DNA of 64,000 nucleotides from Pseudomonadota bacterium (GCA_021802545.1 JAJZRS010000001.1:156822-220821), one strand, 5' to 3'. Numbered from the stretch's first letter, positions 38,663 through 55,490 are shown. Translations and numbers: made by a program. Notes: a model not told the origin generated them from the letters alone.

Positions 38663-41600
38663 ATGAGCTATTCTTTTACCGAGAAAAAACGCATCCGCAA
38701 GAGCTTCGCCAAGAGGGCGAGCGTGCTGCAGATCCCATCCCTGCTCGCGATGCAGCTTGATTCCTACTACGCATTCCTCCAGGCCGAAATTCATCCTCAC
38801 GAAAGGAAGAACGAAGGGCTGCAGGCCGCATTCACTTCCATTTTCCCCATCGTCAGCCACTCGGGAAACGCCAAGCTCGACTTCGTCAGCTATTATCTCG
38901 GCACGCCGCCTTTCGACGTCAAGGAATGCCAGCAGCGCGGGCTGACCTTCGCTGCCCCGTTGCGCGCAAGGGTCAGGCTCACGATCATGGACAAGGAAGC
39001 CTCCAAGCCGACCGTCAAGGAAGTCAAGGAGCAGGAAGTGTACATGGGGGAAATCCCGCTGATGACCACGACGGGTTCCTTCGTGATCAACGGCACGGAG
39101 CGCGTCATCGTGTCCCAATTGCACCGCTCTCCTGGCGTGTTCTTCGAGCATGATCGGGGCAAGACGCATTCTTCCGGAAAGCTGCTTTTTTCGGCCAGGA
39201 TCATTCCCTACCGCGGTTCATGGCTGGATTTCGAATTCGACCCGAAGGATTACCTCTATTTCCGCGTCGACAGGAGGCGCAAGATGCCTGTCACGACGCT
39301 CTTGAAGGCGATCGGCTATACGCCTGAGAAGATTCTTTCCGAATTTTTCGTCAACGACACCTTCCATCTCGACAAGAAGTATGTCGAGTTCGAACTCGTC
39401 CCGGATAGGCTGCGCGGCGAGGTTGCGCGCTTCGACATCGTGACGAAGGGCGGCAAGACCATTGTGGCCAAGGACAAGCGCATCACCGTCAAGCATATCC
39501 GCGAAATGCAGGAGGCCGGTATCGACAAGCTCGCCGTTCCGGATGAATTCCTGATCGGGCGCGTTCTCGCTTCGAACGTCGTCGACAAGTCCAGCGGGGA
39601 GATCGCCGCCTTTGCCAACGACGAAATCACCGATGAGTTGCTCGGCAAGCTCAGGGAAGCCGAGGTTTCGTCCGTTACGACGCTCTATACCAATGACCTC
39701 GACCAGGGTGCCTACATTTCCCAGACATTGAGGATAGACGACTCAGAAGACCAGAATGCCGCTCAGGTTGCCATCTACCGCATGATGCGTCCCGGCGAGC
39801 CGCCCACCGAGGAAGCTGTCCAGGCGCTCTTCGATGGCCTTTTCTATAGCGATGAGCGCTATGATCTTTCCCCTGTCGGGCGCATGAAGTTCAACAGAAG
39901 GGTAGGGCGCCCCGAACTCACGGGCGCAGGCACGCTTTCGAACGATGACATCGTCGCCGTGATCAAGATCCTGGTCGAACTCAGGAACGGGCGCGGCGAG
40001 ATCGACGACATCGACCATCTCGGAAACAGGCGCGTGCGCTCGGTGGGCGAACTTGCGGAAAACCAGTTCCGCTCCGGGTTGGTGCGCGTCGAGCGCGCAG
40101 TCAAGGAAAGACTTTCCCAGGCAGAATCCGAGAACCTGATGCCGCATGACCTGATCAATGCGAAACCGGTTTCGGCCGCGATCAAGGAATTTTTCGGCTC
40201 ATCCCAGCTCTCCCAGTTCATGGACCAGACCAACCCTCTGTCCGAGATCACCCACAAGCGTCGCGTCTCGGCGCTCGGCCCGGGCGGACTGACGCGCGAG
40301 CGCGCAGGCTTCGAAGTGCGCGACGTGCATCCCACCCATTACGGCAGGGTCTGCCCGATCGAAACGCCTGAAGGTCCGAACATCGGCCTGATCAATTCGC
40401 TCGCGCTTTACGCCAGAACGAACGAATACGGCTTCCTGGAGACGCCCTACCGCAAGGTTGAAAATGGGCGCGTCACGGACAGGATCGAATACCTGTCCGC
40501 GATCGAGGAAGGGCAGTACGTGATCGCCCAGGCGAACACGGAAGTCGATTCGCAAGGCAAGTTCGTGAGCGATATCGTCTCCGCCCGCTACAGGAACGAA
40601 TTCGAGCTCTCTTCCCCTGACAAGATCGAATACATGGACGTCGCGCCGGCGCAGATCGTGTCCGTTGCAGCTTCCTTGATTCCATTCCTCGAGCATGACG
40701 ACGCGAACCGCGCGTTGATGGGCTCGAACATGCAGCGCCAGGCCGTTCCGTGCCTGAGAGCCGAGAAGCCGCTCGTGGGAACCGGCATCGAGCGCACGGT
40801 TGCGGTCGATTCCGGAACGGCTGTCCAGGCGCTGCGCGGCGGCGTGGTGGATTATGTCGATGCGGGCAGGATCGTGGTCAGGGTGAACGATGCTGAAACG
40901 CGTGCAGGGGAAGTGGGCGTCGACATCTACAACCTCATCAAGTACACGCGCTCCAACCAGAACACCAACATCAATCAGCGTCCTCTGGTCAAGCGCGGCG
41001 ACGTGATCGCCAGAGACGACGTGATCGCAGACGGCGCCTCCACCGACATGGGCGAACTCGCGCTCGGGCAGAATCTGCTCGTCGCGTTCATGCCCTGGAA
41101 CGGCTACAACTACGAGGATTCGATCCTGATTTCGGAGCGGATCGTCGCGGAGGACCGCTTCACCTCGATCCACATCGAAGAGCTTTCTGTCGTGGCGCGC
41201 GACACCAAACTGGGGCCCGAGGAAATCACGCGTGACATCTCCAACCTGTCCGAGACCATGCTGGGCAGGCTGGACGAATCTGGTATCGTCTACATCGGTG
41301 CCGAGGTCGATGTCGGCGACGTGCTGGTCGGCAAGGTGACGCCTAAGGGCGAAACGCAGCTCACACCCGAAGAGAAGCTGCTTCGCGCGATCTTCGGCGA
41401 GAAGGCTTCCGACGTCAAGGACACCTCGCTGCGCGTGCCGGCAGGCATGTCCGGTACGGTGATCGACGTCCAGGTCTTCACGAGAGACGGCATCGAGCGC
41501 GATGCGCGTGCCCAGCAGATCATCGATGACGAGCTGAACCGCTACAAGAAGGATCTGGCTGACCAGATGCGCATCGTCGAAGGGGATGCCTTCCAGCGTA

Positions 41601-42736
41601 TCGAGCGCCTGATCGTCGGGCAGGTTGCCAACGGCGGTCCCAAGAAATTGGCCAAGGGAGCGAAGGTCACCAAGGAATATCTCGACTCGATCGAACATCA
41701 CCACTGGTTCGACATCCGTCTTTCCGACGAGAATGCGAGCCGTCAGCTCGAGCAGATCCAGGAGAGCCTCGCCCAGAAGCGTCTCGATTTCGATGCGGCC
41801 TTCGAGGAAAAGAAGAAGAAGCTCACCAGCGGAGACGAGCTTCCCGCAGGCGTGCAGAAGATGGTCAAGGTCTATATCGCGGTGAAGAGAAGATTGCAGC
41901 CCGGCGACAAGATGGCTGGACGCCACGGCAACAAGGGCGTGATCTCGAAGATCGTCCCCGTGGAGGACATGCCTTACAGCGCGGACGGCACACCCATGGA
42001 CGTCGTTCTGAATCCGCTCGGCGTGCCTTCCCGTATGAACGTCGGGCAGATCCTCGAGACCCATCTCGGCTGGGCCGCGAAGGGACTCGGCAAGAAGATC
42101 GGCGACATGCTGGCCGCGCAGGCGAAAATCGCCGAGTTGCGCGATCTTTTGAACAAGATCTACAACAGCAGCGGAAAAGCAGAGGACATCGACTCGCTGT
42201 CCGATGAGGAAGTGCTCGAATTGTGCCGCAACCTGAAGAAGGGCGTGCCTTTCGCAACGCCCGTCTTTGACGGCGCCGTGGAAGACGAGATCAAGTCCAT
42301 GCTGGAGCTCTCCGGGTTCCCGCGTTCAGGCCAGATCCAGCTTCACGACGGCAGGACGGGGGACGCATTCGACCGTCCCGTGACCGTCGGCTACATGCAT
42401 GTGCTGAAGCTGCACCACCTCGTCGACGACAAGATGCATGCGCGCTCCACCGGCCCATACAGCCTGGTGACGCAGCAGCCGCTCGGCGGCAAGGCGCAAT
42501 TCGGCGGACAGCGTTTCGGCGAAATGGAGGTCTGGGCGCTGGAAGCCTACGGCGCAGCCTATACCCTGCAGGAAATGCTGACCGTCAAGTCCGACGACGT
42601 CAACGGCAGGACCAAGGTTTACGAGAACATTGTCAAGGGCGAACACAAGATCGAGGCCGGCATGCCGGAATCCTTCAACGTGCTGGTGAAGGAAATCAGG
42701 TCGCTCGGCATCGACATGGAACTCGACCACTACTGA
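38663..42736 (+). CDS. rpoB: RNA polymerase beta subunit
   Basis: A 1357-aa subunit of normal length for betaproteobacteria. The rifampicin region reads [21 protein letters not shown] then VSALGPGG, with the wild-type Asp, His and Ser at positions equivalent to 516, 526 and 531, predicting rifampicin sensitivity. The catalytic-centre contacts include [13 protein letters not shown] and the C-terminal [20 protein letters not shown]. Shine-Dalgarno GGAG before ATG. Confidence 0.99.
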   Translation: MSYSFTEKKRIRKSFAKRASVLQIPSLLAMQLDSYYAFLQAEIHPHERKNEGLQAAFTSIFPIVSHSGNAKLDFVSYYLGTPPFDVKECQQRGLTFAAPLRARVRLTIMDKEASKPTVKEVKEQEVYMGEIPLMTTTGSFVINGTERVIVSQLHRSPGVFFEHDRGKTHSSGKLLFSARIIPYRGSWLDFEFDPKDYLYFRVDRRRKMPVTTLLKAIGYTPEKILSEFFVNDTFHLDKKYVEFELVPDRLRGEVARFDIVTKGGKTIVAKDKRITVKHIREMQEAGIDKLAVPDEFLIGRVLASNVVDKSSGEIAAFANDEITDELLGKLREAEVSSVTTLYTNDLDQGAYISQTLRIDDSEDQNAAQVAIYRMMRPGEPPTEEAVQALFDGLFYSDERYDLSPVGRMKFNRRVGRPELTGAGTLSNDDIVAVIKILVELRNGRGEIDDIDHLGNRRVRSVGELAENQFRSGLVRVERAVKERLSQAESENLMPHDLINAKPVSAAIKEFFGSSQLSQFMDQTNPLSEITHKRRVSALGPGGLTRERAGFEVRDVHPTHYGRVCPIETPEGPNIGLINSLALYARTNEYGFLETPYRKVENGRVTDRIEYLSAIEEGQYVIAQANTEVDSQGKFVSDIVSARYRNEFELSSPDKIEYMDVAPAQIVSVAASLIPFLEHDDANRALMGSNMQRQAVPCLRAEKPLVGTGIERTVAVDSGTAVQALRGGVVDYVDAGRIVVRVNDAETRAGEVGVDIYNLIKYTRSNQNTNINQRPLVKRGDVIARDDVIADGASTDMGELALGQNLLVAFMPWNGYNYEDSILISERIVAEDRFTSIHIEELSVVARDTKLGPEEITRDISNLSETMLGRLDESGIVYIGAEVDVGDVLVGKVTPKGETQLTPEEKLLRAIFGEKASDVKDTSLRVPAGMSGTVIDVQVFTRDGIERDARAQQIIDDELNRYKKDLADQMRIVEGDAFQRIERLIVGQVANGGPKKLAKGAKVTKEYLDSIEHHHWFDIRLSDENASRQLEQIQESLAQKRLDFDAAFEEKKKKLTSGDELPAGVQKMVKVYIAVKRRLQPGDKMAGRHGNKGVISKIVPVEDMPYSADGTPMDVVLNPLGVPSRMNVGQILETHLGWAAKGLGKKIGDMLAAQAKIAELRDLLNKIYNSSGKAEDIDSLSDEEVLELCRNLKKGVPFATPVFDGAVEDEIKSMLELSGFPRSGQIQLHDGRTGDAFDRPVTVGYMHVLKLHHLVDDKMHARSTGPYSLVTQQPLGGKAQFGGQRFGEMEVWALEAYGAAYTLQEMLTVKSDDVNGRTKVYENIVKGEHKIEAGMPESFNVLVKEIRSLGIDMELDHY

Positions 42737-42779
42737 TTCGATTTTAAGCTACGGCAGAAAGCCAAAACTGGAGGTTTTC

Positions 42780-47005
<4,226 letters not shown>

Positions 47006-47009
<4 letters not shown>

Positions 47010-47034
47010 CATATTGCTCATAACGCAATAAAAT
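47006..47034 (+). promoter_or_regulatory. Sigma-70 promoter of the str operon
   Basis: Perfect TTGACA (47006-47011, overlapping the rpoC stop), 17-bp spacer and TAAAAT (47029-47034). Start expected near 47041, giving a leader of about 76 bases that contains two hairpins before rpsL. Confidence 0.85.
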
Positions 47035-47045
47035 CCACAATCTTT

Positions 47046-47064
47046 TTAGCCGCAAAACGGCTAA
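47046..47064 (+). other. First hairpin of the rpsL leader
   Basis: TTAGCCG pairs with CGGCTAA around CAAAA (7 bp). Its 5' arm contains AGCCG, which could instead pair with CGGCT in the 5' arm of the terminator at 47078-47105. Confidence 0.6.
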
Positions 47065-47077
47065 GGTTGATCTGATT

Positions 47078-47105
47078 GGGACGGCTCAGGCCGTCCCGGT
47101 TTTTT
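47078..47105 (+). terminator. Terminator/attenuator before rpsL
   Basis: GGGACGGC pairs with GCCGTCCC around TCAG, followed by GG and six Ts (47100-47105). It lies downstream of the str promoter and 11 bases before the rpsL ATG, so it would stop readthrough from rpoBC and also attenuate transcripts from the str promoter. Confidence 0.8.
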
Positions 47106-47116
47106 AGGAATAGACG

Positions 47117-47494
47117 ATGCCAACGATAAACCAGTTAGTGCGCAATCCCCGCAAAGAGAAGCGCGTGAAGAGCAAAGTGCCGGCCTTGGAGAACTGCCCG
47201 CAGAAGCGCGGTGTATGCACCCGCGTTTACACGACCACCCCGAAAAAGCCGAATTCGGCGCTCAGAAAGGTTGCGCGCGTGCGCCTGACCAACGGGTTCG
47301 AGGTGTCGAGCTACATCGGCGGCGAAGGCCATAATCTTCAGGAGCACTCGGTCGTGCTGATCCGTGGCGGTCGTGTCAAGGATCTCCCGGGTGTGCGTTA
47401 CCACATGGTGCGCGGCAGTCTGGATACTGCTGGCGTGAAGGATCGTAAGCAGGCACGCTCGAAGTACGGCGCAAAGCGTCCGAAAAGCGCATAA
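47117..47494 (+). CDS. rpsL: 30S ribosomal protein S12
   Basis: A 125-aa decoding-centre protein. Streptomycin-related positions are wild type: Lys in [11 protein letters not shown] and Lys in [12 protein letters not shown]. First gene of the str operon. Confidence 0.99.
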   Translation: MPTINQLVRNPRKEKRVKSKVPALENCPQKRGVCTRVYTTTPKKPNSALRKVARVRLTNGFEVSSYIGGEGHNLQEHSVVLIRGGRVKDLPGVRYHMVRGSLDTAGVKDRKQARSKYGAKRPKSA

Positions 47495-47519
47495 GCCATT
47501 TGATTGAATCGAGGAAGAT

Positions 47520-47990
47520 ATGCCAAGACGTAGAGAAGTACCGAAACGCATGATTCTGCCGGATCCCAAGTTCGGGAGCCAGGATGTGGCCAAATTCGTC
47601 AACGTGCTGATGCAGGACGGCAAGAAGTCGGTTGCCGAGCGCATCATTTACGGTGCGCTTGATCAGGTTTCGAAGAAGGGCGGCAAGGATCCCGTGGAGG
47701 TGTTTCTCCAGGCCTTGTCCAACGTCAAGCCGCTCGTTGAGGTGAAGAGCCGCCGCGTGGGCGGTGCGAATTACCAGGTTCCCGTCGAAGTGCGCGCATC
47801 GCGCCGCACTGCGCTCGCCATGAGGTGGCTGAAGGATTCCGCCAGAAAGCGCGGCGAGAAGTCGATGGGTGCAAGGCTTGCTGGCGAATTGATGGATGCT
47901 GCGGAAGGTCGCGGCGGCGCAGTGAAAAAGCGCGAAGAAGTGCATCGCATGGCGGAAGCCAACAAGGCATTCTCGCATTTCAGATTCTGA
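47520..47990 (+). CDS. rpsG: 30S ribosomal protein S7
   Basis: A 156-aa 16S assembly initiator ([19 protein letters not shown], the ALDQV and [14 protein letters not shown] segments). In E. coli S7 represses the str operon by binding the rpsL-rpsG spacer; the spacer here is only 25 bp. Confidence 0.99.
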   Translation: MPRRREVPKRMILPDPKFGSQDVAKFVNVLMQDGKKSVAERIIYGALDQVSKKGGKDPVEVFLQALSNVKPLVEVKSRRVGGANYQVPVEVRASRRTALAMRWLKDSARKRGEKSMGARLAGELMDAAEGRGGAVKKREEVHRMAEANKAFSHFRF

Positions 47991-48007
47991 TGGTTTAAGG
48001 GTATATC

Positions 48008-50101
48008 GTGGCACGCAAAACACCTATCGAGCGTTATCGTAACATTGGCATCAGTGCGCATATTGATGCTGGAAAGACGACGACCACCGAGCGCATTCTT
48101 TATTACACAGGCGTATCGCACAAGATCGGCGAGGTGCATGACGGCGCTGCGACCATGGACTGGATGGAGCAGGAACAGGAGCGCGGTATCACCATCACTT
48201 CCGCTGCGACCACCTGCTTCTGGAAGGGCATGGACGGGAAATACCCCGAGCACCGCATCAACATCATCGACACCCCTGGGCACGTCGACTTCACCATCGA
48301 AGTCGAGCGCTCCATGCGCGTCCTGGACGGCGCGTGCATGGTTTACTGCGCAGTGGGTGGCGTTCAGCCCCAGTCCGAAACCGTGTGGCGCCAGGCCAAC
48401 AAGTACAAGGTGCCGAGGCTTGCGTTCGTCAACAAGATGGACCGCTCCGGCGCGAACTTCTTCAAGGTCTATGACCAGATGCGCTCGCGTCTGAAGGCGA
48501 ACCCGGTTCCCATCCAGGTTCCCATCGGCGCTGAAGACAAGTTCGAAGGCGTGGTCGACCTCGTCACCATGAAAGCGATCTACTGGGACGAAGCTTCCCA
48601 AGGCATGAAGTTCGAATTGCGCGACATTCCTTCCGAGCTCCAGGCGGTTGCTCAGGAATGGCGTGAAAAGATGGTGGAATCCGCAGCGGAAGCCTCCGAA
48701 GAGCTGATGAACAAATACCTCGAGGAAGGCGATCTTTCCGAGGCCGACATCAAGAGCGCGCTGCGCGCGCGCACCATTGCCGGCGAAATCGTGCCCATGA
48801 TGTGCGGTTCCGCGTTCAAGAACAAGGGCGTGCAGGCGATGCTGGATGCGGTCATCGATTACATGCCTGCGCCCGTCGACATTCCCGCGATCGCGGGCGA
48901 GAACGAAGACGGCTCCGAGGGCGAGCGTCATGCGAGCGACGACGAGCCCTTCTCGGGTCTCGCGTTCAAGATCATGACCGATCCTTTCGTGGGTCAGTTG
49001 ATCTTCTTCCGCGTCTATTCCGGCGTCGTGAATTCCGGGGATACGATCTACAATCCGGTCAAGGGCAAGAAAGAGCGCATCGGCCGTATCCTGCAGATGC
49101 ACGCCAACCAGCGCGAGGAAATCAAGGAAGTCCGCGCGGGCGACATCGCCGCTGCCGTCGGCCTCAAGGAAGCAACCACCGGCGACACGCTTTGCGATCC
49201 CCAAAAGGTGATCACGCTCGAGCGCATGGTGTTCCCTGAGCCCGTGATCCACGTTGCTGTGGAACCCAAGACCAAGAGTGACCAGGAAAAGATGGGTATC
49301 GCGCTGAACCGCCTCGCCCAGGAAGATCCTTCGTTCAGGGTCAGGACCGATGAGGAATCCGGCCAGACCATCATCTCAGGCATGGGTGAGCTGCATCTTG
49401 AAATTCTGGTCGACCGCATGAAGCGCGAATTCGGCGTTGAAGCGAACGTGGGCGCACCCCAGGTCGCCTACCGCGAAGCGATCAAGAAGGCGGTCGAAGT
49501 CGAAGGCAAGTTCGTCAAGCAGTCCGGCGGTCGCGGCCAGTACGGTCACGTATGGATCAAGATGGAGCCGAACGAAGCTGGCAAGGGTTTCGAGTTCGTC
49601 GACATGATCAAGGGCGGAACCGTTCCTCGCGAATACATTCCCGCAGTCGAGAAGGGGCTTATCGATACGCTGCCGAACGGCGTGGTCGCCGGTTTCCCGG
49701 TTGTCGACGTGAAGGTGACGCTGTTCGACGGTTCCTACCACGATGTCGACTCGAACGAAAACGCGTTCAAGATGGCCGCTTCGATGGCATTCAAGGATGG
49801 CATGAGGAAGGCGAATCCCGTTCTGCTCGAGCCGATGATGGCTGTTGAAGTTGAAACGCCGGAAGAATACACGGGTACCGTGATGGGTGATCTGTCTTCG
49901 CGTCGCGGCATGGTGCAAGGCATGGAAGACATGACGGGCGGCGGAAAAGTTGTGAAGGCCGAAGTGCCGCTGGCTGAAATGTTCGGCTATTCGACCGCAT
50001 TGCGTTCGGCGACCCAGGGGCGCGCGACCTATACGATGGAATTCAAGCATTACAGCGAAGCACCCAAGAATGTGGCGGAAGCCGTCGTCAACAAGAAGTG
50101 A
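48008..50101 (+). CDS. fusA: Elongation factor G
   Basis: A 697-aa translocase. P-loop [13 protein letters not shown], switch [48 protein letters not shown], then domains II-V with GMGELHLEI and [11 protein letters not shown]. It follows rpsG by 17 bp. Confidence 0.99.
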   Translation: MARKTPIERYRNIGISAHIDAGKTTTTERILYYTGVSHKIGEVHDGAATMDWMEQEQERGITITSAATTCFWKGMDGKYPEHRINIIDTPGHVDFTIEVERSMRVLDGACMVYCAVGGVQPQSETVWRQANKYKVPRLAFVNKMDRSGANFFKVYDQMRSRLKANPVPIQVPIGAEDKFEGVVDLVTMKAIYWDEASQGMKFELRDIPSELQAVAQEWREKMVESAAEASEELMNKYLEEGDLSEADIKSALRARTIAGEIVPMMCGSAFKNKGVQAMLDAVIDYMPAPVDIPAIAGENEDGSEGERHASDDEPFSGLAFKIMTDPFVGQLIFFRVYSGVVNSGDTIYNPVKGKKERIGRILQMHANQREEIKEVRAGDIAAAVGLKEATTGDTLCDPQKVITLERMVFPEPVIHVAVEPKTKSDQEKMGIALNRLAQEDPSFRVRTDEESGQTIISGMGELHLEILVDRMKREFGVEANVGAPQVAYREAIKKAVEVEGKFVKQSGGRGQYGHVWIKMEPNEAGKGFEFVDMIKGGTVPREYIPAVEKGLIDTLPNGVVAGFPVVDVKVTLFDGSYHDVDSNENAFKMAASMAFKDGMRKANPVLLEPMMAVEVETPEEYTGTVMGDLSSRRGMVQGMEDMTGGGKVVKAEVPLAEMFGYSTALRSATQGRATYTMEFKHYSEAPKNVAEAVVNKK

Positions 50102-50135
50102 TTACTTTAAATATTGGAGCCCGCAGGGCGTAACC

Positions 50136-51340
50136 AGAGGAAACCATCATGGCAAAGAGCAAGTTTGAGCGGACGAAGCCGCATGTGAACGTAGGGACGA
50201 TTGGTCACGTTGACCATGGCAAGACGACGCTGACTGCGGCGATCACGACGATTCTGACGAAGAAGTTCGGCGGCGAAGCGAAGAGCTACGATCAGATTGA
50301 TTCGGCGCCCGAAGAGCGCGCTCGCGGGATCACGATCAACACCGCGCACGTGGAATACGAGACGGAGACGCGTCACTATGCGCACGTTGACTGTCCCGGC
50401 CACGCTGACTACGTGAAGAACATGATCACGGGCGCAGCGCAGATGGACGGTGCGATTCTGGTGTGCTCGGCCGCTGACGGCCCGATGCCCCAGACGCGCG
50501 AGCACATTCTGCTGGCACGTCAGGTTGGCGTTCCTTACATCGTGGTTTACCTGAACAAGGCGGACATGGTTGACGATCCCGAGCTGTTGGAGCTGGTGGA
50601 GATGGAAGTCCGCGAACTGCTTTCGAAGTACGATTTTCCCGGCGACGACACGCCGATCGTGGTGGGTTCGGCACTGAAGGCGCTGCAGGGCGACCAGTCG
50701 GAAATCGGCGAGCCTTCGATTTTGAAGCTGGCTGCCGCATTGGACAGCTACATTCCCGAGCCGCAGCGTGCGATTGACGGGACGTTCCTGATGCCTGTTG
50801 AAGACGTGTTCTCGATTTCCGGTCGCGGCACGGTGGTGACGGGTCGCGTTGAGCGCGGCATCATCAAGGTTGGCGACGAAGTGGAGATCGTCGGGATTCG
50901 TCCGACGACGAAGACGACGTGCACGGGCGTTGAGATGTTCAGGAAGCTGCTTGACCAGGGTCAGGCAGGCGACAACGTTGGCGTGCTGCTGCGCGGCACG
51001 AAGCGCGAGGAAGTGGAGCGCGGTCAAGTGCTGGCGAAGCCTGGTTCGATCACGCCGCACACGAAGTTCAGCGCAGAGATTTACGTGCTGTCGAAGGACG
51101 AGGGCGGTCGTCATACGCCGTTCTTCAACGGCTACCGCCCGCAGTTCTTCTTCAGGACGACGGACGTGACGGGATCGATCGACCTGGCCGAAGGCACCGA
51201 GATGGTGATGCCTGGAGACAACGTGTCGGTGACGGTTTCCCTGATTGCGCCGGTTGCGATGGAAGAAGGTCTGCGCTTTGCGATCCGCGAAGGCGGCAGG
51301 ACCGTGGGCGCCGGTGTCGTCGCCAAGATCATCCAGTAAG
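50136..51340 (+). repeat. 1205-bp direct repeat, copy 2 (tuf)
   Basis: Base-for-base copy of 33938-35142, same orientation, 16,198 bp apart. Recombination between the copies could delete or duplicate the rpoBC segment; identity points to gene conversion. Confidence 0.97.
50149..51339 (+). CDS. tuf: Elongation factor Tu (copy 2)
   Basis: A 396-aa protein identical to the copy at 33951. This is the tufA position of the str operon (rpsL-rpsG-fusA-tuf). It shares the Shine-Dalgarno AGAGGAAA and ends 10 bases before rpsJ, so the str and S10 operons may be read as one unit. Confidence 0.99.
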   Translation: MAKSKFERTKPHVNVGTIGHVDHGKTTLTAAITTILTKKFGGEAKSYDQIDSAPEERARGITINTAHVEYETETRHYAHVDCPGHADYVKNMITGAAQMDGAILVCSAADGPMPQTREHILLARQVGVPYIVVYLNKADMVDDPELLELVEMEVRELLSKYDFPGDDTPIVVGSALKALQGDQSEIGEPSILKLAAALDSYIPEPQRAIDGTFLMPVEDVFSISGRGTVVTGRVERGIIKVGDEVEIVGIRPTTKTTCTGVEMFRKLLDQGQAGDNVGVLLRGTKREEVERGQVLAKPGSITPHTKFSAEIYVLSKDEGGRHTPFFNGYRPQFFFRTTDVTGSIDLAEGTEMVMPGDNVSVTVSLIAPVAMEEGLRFAIREGGRTVGAGVVAKIIQ

Positions 51341-51349
51341 AGACAGATT

Positions 51350-51658
51350 ATGCAAAGCCAGAAAATCAGGATTCGCCTCAAGGCGTTTGACTATCGTCTG
51401 ATCGATCAGTCGGCGCTCGAGATTGTCGATACGGCCAAGCGTACCGGCGCGGTGGTCAAGGGGCCTGTCCCCCTGCCCACCAAGATCGAGCGTTTCGACG
51501 TGCTGCGCTCGCCGCACGTCAACAAGACTTCGCGCGACCAGTACGAAATCAGGACACATCTGAGGCTGATGGACATTGTCGACCCGACGGACAAGACGGT
51601 CGATGCGTTGATGAAGCTCGATTTGCCCGCAGGTGTGGACGTCGAGATCAAGCTGTAA
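51350..51658 (+). CDS. rpsJ: 30S ribosomal protein S10 (NusE)
   Basis: A 102-aa protein with [39 protein letters not shown] and [15 protein letters not shown]. Also the NusB/NusG partner in antitermination. The spacing from tuf is too short for the long S10 leader found in E. coli. Confidence 0.99.
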   Translation: MQSQKIRIRLKAFDYRLIDQSALEIVDTAKRTGAVVKGPVPLPTKIERFDVLRSPHVNKTSRDQYEIRTHLRLMDIVDPTDKTVDALMKLDLPAGVDVEIKL

Positions 51659-51670
51659 GCTGTAAGGTAT

Positions 51671-51717
51671 CGGGGGATTTTCCCCGTTGGATGCCGGTCA
51701 ATCGTAACCGGCGGTTT
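51671..51717 (+). other. Two hairpins between rpsJ and rplC
   Basis: CGGGG/CCCCG (51671-51675 with 51682-51686) and GCCGGT/ACCGGC (51693-51698 with 51707-51712), the second followed by GGTTTT. The placement after, not before, rpsJ suggests an attenuator within the S10 operon, possibly for L4-type feedback. Confidence 0.4.
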
Positions 51718-51732
51718 TAAAGGATAATAATC

Positions 51733-52371
51733 ATGACATTAGGACTTGTCGGTCGCAAGATCGGCATGACCCGCATTTTCACCGAGGATGGCGCAAGCCT
51801 TCCCGTGACGGTGCTGGACATGTCCGACAATCGCGTCACCCAGATCAAGAACGACGGCACCGACGGCTACAACGCCGTTCAGGTGACTTTCGGCACGCGC
51901 CGCGCGAGCCGCGTCAACAAGGCTACCGCAGGCCATTGCGCCAAGGCGGGGGTTGAATCAGGATCGGTCTTCAAGGAATTCCGCCTTGATGCCGCGCCTT
52001 CTTTCCAGCCTGGCGAGAAAATCTCTGTCGAAATCTTCTCCGTCGGCCAGATGGTCGACGTGACGGGCACTTCGAAGGGCAAGGGTTTTTCCGGCCCCAT
52101 CAAGCGCCACAATTTCAGCTCCAACCGCGCAAGCCACGGCAATTCGCGTTCCCACAACAGCCCGGGCTCCATCGGTATGGCGCAGGATCCGGGTCGCGTT
52201 TTCCCAGGAAAGCGCATGGCCGGACAATACGGCAACGTGAAAAAAACGGTGCAGAATCTCGAAATTTTGCGCATCGACGCAGAGCGCCAGCTGCTGCTCG
52301 TCAAGGGCGCGCTGCCCGGTTGGAACGGCGGCACGGTAATCGTACGTCCCAGTGTCAAGGCAGGTGCATGA
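51733..52371 (+). CDS. rplC: 50S ribosomal protein L3
   Basis: A 212-aa protein: [17 protein letters not shown], the long loop with [16 protein letters not shown], and [15 protein letters not shown] carrying the glutamine methylated by PrmB in L3. Confidence 0.99.
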   Translation: MTLGLVGRKIGMTRIFTEDGASLPVTVLDMSDNRVTQIKNDGTDGYNAVQVTFGTRRASRVNKATAGHCAKAGVESGSVFKEFRLDAAPSFQPGEKISVEIFSVGQMVDVTGTSKGKGFSGPIKRHNFSSNRASHGNSRSHNSPGSIGMAQDPGRVFPGKRMAGQYGNVKKTVQNLEILRIDAERQLLLVKGALPGWNGGTVIVRPSVKAGA

Positions 52372-52988
52372 TGGAACTGAAACTGATAGACGAACAAGGC
52401 AAGGCCTCCACTGTCGCAGCTTCCGATACGCTTTTCGGGCGCGATTACAACGAGGCGCTGGTTCACCAGGTCGTGACCGCGTACCTCGCAAACGCAAGGA
52501 GTGCGAATCGCGCACAGAAGGGGCGCTCCGACGTCGCAAAGTCGACGAAGAAGCCCTTCCGCCAAAAGGGAACCGGCCGCGCTCGCGCGGGTATGGCATC
52601 CAGCCCATTGTGGCGCGGCGGCGGCAAGATTTTTCCGAACAGCCCGGACGAGAATTTCGGCCACAAGGTGAACAGGAAGATGTACCGCGCGGGCATCTGC
52701 GCGATCCTTTCGCAACTCGTCAGGGAAGACAGGCTGTCGGTGATCGAGAACCTGAGCCTCGAGACCCCCAAGACCAAGGAACTGGTTTCCAAGCTGAAGG
52801 GCATGGGGCTGGAGCAGGTTTTGATTGTGACAGATGGCTTCGACGAAAAGCTCTACCTTTCTTCGCGCAACCTGCCGAACGTTTACGTTGTCGAGGCGCA
52901 GTATGCCGACCCGGTCAGCCTGGTGCGCTCCCCGTCCGTGCTGATGACAAAAGGCGCGGTCGCCAAGATTGAGGAGATGCTGGCATGA
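52371..52988 (+). CDS. rplD: 50S ribosomal protein L4
   Basis: A 205-aa protein lining the exit tunnel, with [15 protein letters not shown] and [13 protein letters not shown] at 52371 shares a base with the rplC stop; an ATG three bases earlier (52368) is the alternative. L4 is the S10-operon autorepressor in E. coli. Confidence 0.98.
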   Translation: MELKLIDEQGKASTVAASDTLFGRDYNEALVHQVVTAYLANARSANRAQKGRSDVAKSTKKPFRQKGTGRARAGMASSPLWRGGGKIFPNSPDENFGHKVNRKMYRAGICAILSQLVREDRLSVIENLSLETPKTKELVSKLKGMGLEQVLIVTDGFDEKLYLSSRNLPNVYVVEAQYADPVSLVRSPSVLMTKGAVAKIEEMLA

Positions 52989-53293
52989 GTGGAATGAACA
53001 AAGAACGCCTGATGCAGGTGATACTCGCACCGGTGATTTCCGAGAAGAGCACGTTTGTCGCCGACAAGCACGAACAGGTGATCTTCAAGGTCGTGCCGAA
53101 CGCGACCAAGCCCGAGGTCAAGAGTGCTGTCGAACTGATGTTCAACGTCAAGGTCGATTCCGTGCAGATGGTCAACGTCAAGGGCAAGAAAAAGCGCTTC
53201 GGACGCTTCATGGGCAGCCGCAAGAACTGGAAGAAGGCTTATGTTTGTCTGCAGCCCGGCCAGGAAATCAATTTTGCGGCCGGCGAAGGCTGA
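52985..53293 (+). CDS. rplW: 50S ribosomal protein L23
   Basis: A 102-aa tunnel-exit protein that docks trigger factor and SRP ([30 protein letters not shown]). It overlaps rplD by ATGA. Confidence 0.99.
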   Translation: MSGMNKERLMQVILAPVISEKSTFVADKHEQVIFKVVPNATKPEVKSAVELMFNVKVDSVQMVNVKGKKKRFGRFMGSRKNWKKAYVCLQPGQEINFAAGEG

Positions 53294-53308
53294 GGATAAG
53301 GATCGAAT

Positions 53309-54136
53309 ATGGCACTCATCAAAGTAAAACCGACTTCTCCCGGCCGCAGGGCCGTGATCCAGGTGAAGACGCCCGGGCTGCACAAGGGTGCGCCCCATGC
53401 GAAGCTCATCGAAAAGCAGTCGAAAACTGCCGGCCGCAACAATAACGGCCACATCACGACGCGCCATATGGGCGGCGGGCACAAGCAGCATTACCGGATC
53501 GTGGATTTCAAGCGCAACAAGGATGGCATTCCGGCGAAAGTGGAGCGGCTCGAGTACGATCCGAACAGGAGCGCGCATCTTGCATTGCTTTGCTATGCAG
53601 ACGGCGAGCGCCGCTACATCATCGCGCCGAAAGGTCTGACGGAAGGCACGGTTCTCTTCAACGGACCCGAGTCGCCGATCAAGCCTGGGAATTGCCTTGC
53701 ACTGCGCAACATTCCAGTGGGTTCGACGATTCATTGCGTCGAAATGCTTCCCGGCAAAGGCGCGCAGCTTGCGCGTTCCGCTGGCGCTTCTGTCCAGCTG
53801 CTGGCCCGCGAAGGCACTTACGCCCAGCTGAGGCTGCGCTCCGGCGAGATTCGCAAGGTGCACATCGACTGCCGCGCGACCCTAGGCGAAGTGGGCAACG
53901 AAGAGCATTCCCTGCGTTCCATCGGCAAGGCTGGCGCGAACAGGTGGCGCGGCATCAGGCCGACGGTCAGGGGTGTCGCGATGAACCCGATCGACCATCC
54001 GCACGGTGGTGGCGAAGGAAAAACTGCTGCTGGACGCGATCCGGTCAGCCCATGGGGTACCCCTGCCAAGGGCTATCGTACCCGCAGCAACAAGCGTACT
54101 TCGGGCATGATCGTCCGCAGTCGTCACAAGAGATAA
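53309..54136 (+). CDS. rplB: 50S ribosomal protein L2
   Basis: A 275-aa peptidyl-transferase region protein; [20 protein letters not shown] and the C-terminal [14 protein letters not shown] with the conserved His. Confidence 0.99.
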   Translation: MALIKVKPTSPGRRAVIQVKTPGLHKGAPHAKLIEKQSKTAGRNNNGHITTRHMGGGHKQHYRIVDFKRNKDGIPAKVERLEYDPNRSAHLALLCYADGERRYIIAPKGLTEGTVLFNGPESPIKPGNCLALRNIPVGSTIHCVEMLPGKGAQLARSAGASVQLLAREGTYAQLRLRSGEIRKVHIDCRATLGEVGNEEHSLRSIGKAGANRWRGIRPTVRGVAMNPIDHPHGGGEGKTAAGRDPVSPWGTPAKGYRTRSNKRTSGMIVRSRHKR

Positions 54137-54146
54137 GAGGTAGCAT

Positions 54147-54422
54147 ATGGCACGTTCCGTTAAGAAAGGCCCGTTCGTAGATGCCCACCTGATCAAAAAG
54201 GTGGAAGGTGTGAGAGCGACCAACGACAAGCGCCCGATCAAGACCTGGTCGCGCCGTTCGACCATCCTTCCGGATTTCGTCGGACTCACCATCGCCGTCC
54301 ACAACGGCAAGCAGCATATTCCGGTATACATTTCCGAGAATATGGTCGGCCACAAGCTCGGCGAGTTTTCGCTGACCCGCACGTTCAAGGGTCATGCAGC
54401 CGACAAGAAAGCCAAGAAATAG
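54147..54422 (+). CDS. rpsS: 30S ribosomal protein S19
   Basis: A 91-aa head protein ([49 protein letters not shown]). It binds 16S rRNA with S13, which is encoded further down in the alpha operon. Confidence 0.99.
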   Translation: MARSVKKGPFVDAHLIKKVEGVRATNDKRPIKTWSRRSTILPDFVGLTIAVHNGKQHIPVYISENMVGHKLGEFSLTRTFKGHAADKKAKK

Positions 54423-54431
54423 GAGCTCTAA

Positions 54432-54767
54432 ATGAAAACTTCTGCAATATTGCGCGGCGTCAGGCTTTCCGCCCAGAAGGGCAGGCTGGTTGCCGATCAG
54501 ATCAGGGGCTTGCCTGTCGACAAGGCGCTCAATATTCTTGCGTTCAGCCCGAAAAAGGGTGCCGAAATCATCCGCAAGGTGCTTGAGTCGGCGATCGCCA
54601 ATGCCGAGCACAACGAAGGCGCGGACATCGACGAGCTGAAGGTATCGGAGATTCTGGTCGACGAAGGTTCAACGCTGAAGCGTTTCACCGCAAGAGCGAA
54701 GGGACGCGGCAACAGGATCAGCAAGCGTACCTGTCACATTCAGGTTACTGTGGGCACGAAGCCCTAA
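54432..54767 (+). CDS. rplV: 50S ribosomal protein L22
   Basis: A 111-aa tunnel protein ([30 protein letters not shown], and the beta-hairpin [16 protein letters not shown]). No deletion in the hairpin associated with macrolide resistance is seen. Confidence 0.99.
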   Translation: MKTSAILRGVRLSAQKGRLVADQIRGLPVDKALNILAFSPKKGAEIIRKVLESAIANAEHNEGADIDELKVSEILVDEGSTLKRFTARAKGRGNRISKRTCHIQVTVGTKP

Positions 54768-54782
54768 AGCAAAGGATAGACA

Positions 54783-55490
54783 ATGGGTCAGAAAATACAT
54801 CCTACGGGATTTCGGTTGTCGGTACTGAAGAATTGGTCTTCCAAGTGGTACGCGAGCAACAAGAAATTCCCTGCCATGCTGCTTGACGACATCAAGGTCA
54901 GGGAGTTTCTGGGCAAGAAGCTGGCGCATGCATCCGTGGGCAAGATCGTCATCGAGCGCCCCGCCAAGAATGCGCGCATCACCATCTTCAGCTCGCGCCC
55001 CGGCATCGTGATCGGCAAGAAGGGCGAAGACATCGAAGTGCTGCGCGCTCAGCTCCAGAAAATGATGGGCGTGCCTGTGCACATCAACATCGAGGAAATC
55101 AGGAAGCCCGAGATCGATGCCAAGCTGATCGCTGACAGCATCGCTCAGCAGCTCGAGAAGCGCATCATGTTCCGCCGCGCGATGAAGCGCGCGATGACGA
55201 ATGCGATGAGGCTCGGCGCCCAGGGCATCAAGATCATGAGCTCCGGAAGGCTGAACGGGATCGAAATCGCAAGGCGCGAATGGTACAGGGAAGGCCGCGT
55301 GCCGCTGCATACCCTGCGCGCAGACATCGATTATGGTGTCTCCGAAGCGAAGACGACCTACGGCGTGATTGGCGTCAAGGTCTGGGTTTACAAGGGCGAA
55401 GGCAACAGGGCAGAAGCGCCTGCTCCCCAGCCTGCAGAGCCGGAAAAAAAGAGCAGGAAGACAGGAGTGAAAAATGCTGCAGCCGTCTAG
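54783..55490 (+). CDS. rpsC: 30S ribosomal protein S3
   Basis: A 235-aa mRNA-entry protein with a KH domain ([15 protein letters not shown]) and [31 protein letters not shown]. Its end overlaps rplP by 17 bp. Confidence 0.99.
   Translation: MGQKIHPTGFRLSVLKNWSSKWYASNKKFPAMLLDDIKVREFLGKKLAHASVGKIVIERPAKNARITIFSSRPGIVIGKKGEDIEVLRAQLQKMMGVPVHINIEEIRKPEIDAKLIADSIAQQLEKRIMFRRAMKRAMTNAMRLGAQGIKIMSSGRLNGIEIARREWYREGRVPLHTLRADIDYGVSEAKTTYGVIGVKVWVYKGEGNRAEAPAPQPAEPEKKSRKTGVKNAAAV

Noticed and set aside
47771-49252. 493-codon frame antisense to fusA
   Set aside because: Shadow of fusA; low-complexity His/Arg/Leu composition with no domain.
50107-51381. 424-codon frame antisense to tuf (also at 33900-34916)
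   Set aside because: Occurs identically at both tuf copies because the DNA is identical; no independent start or family.
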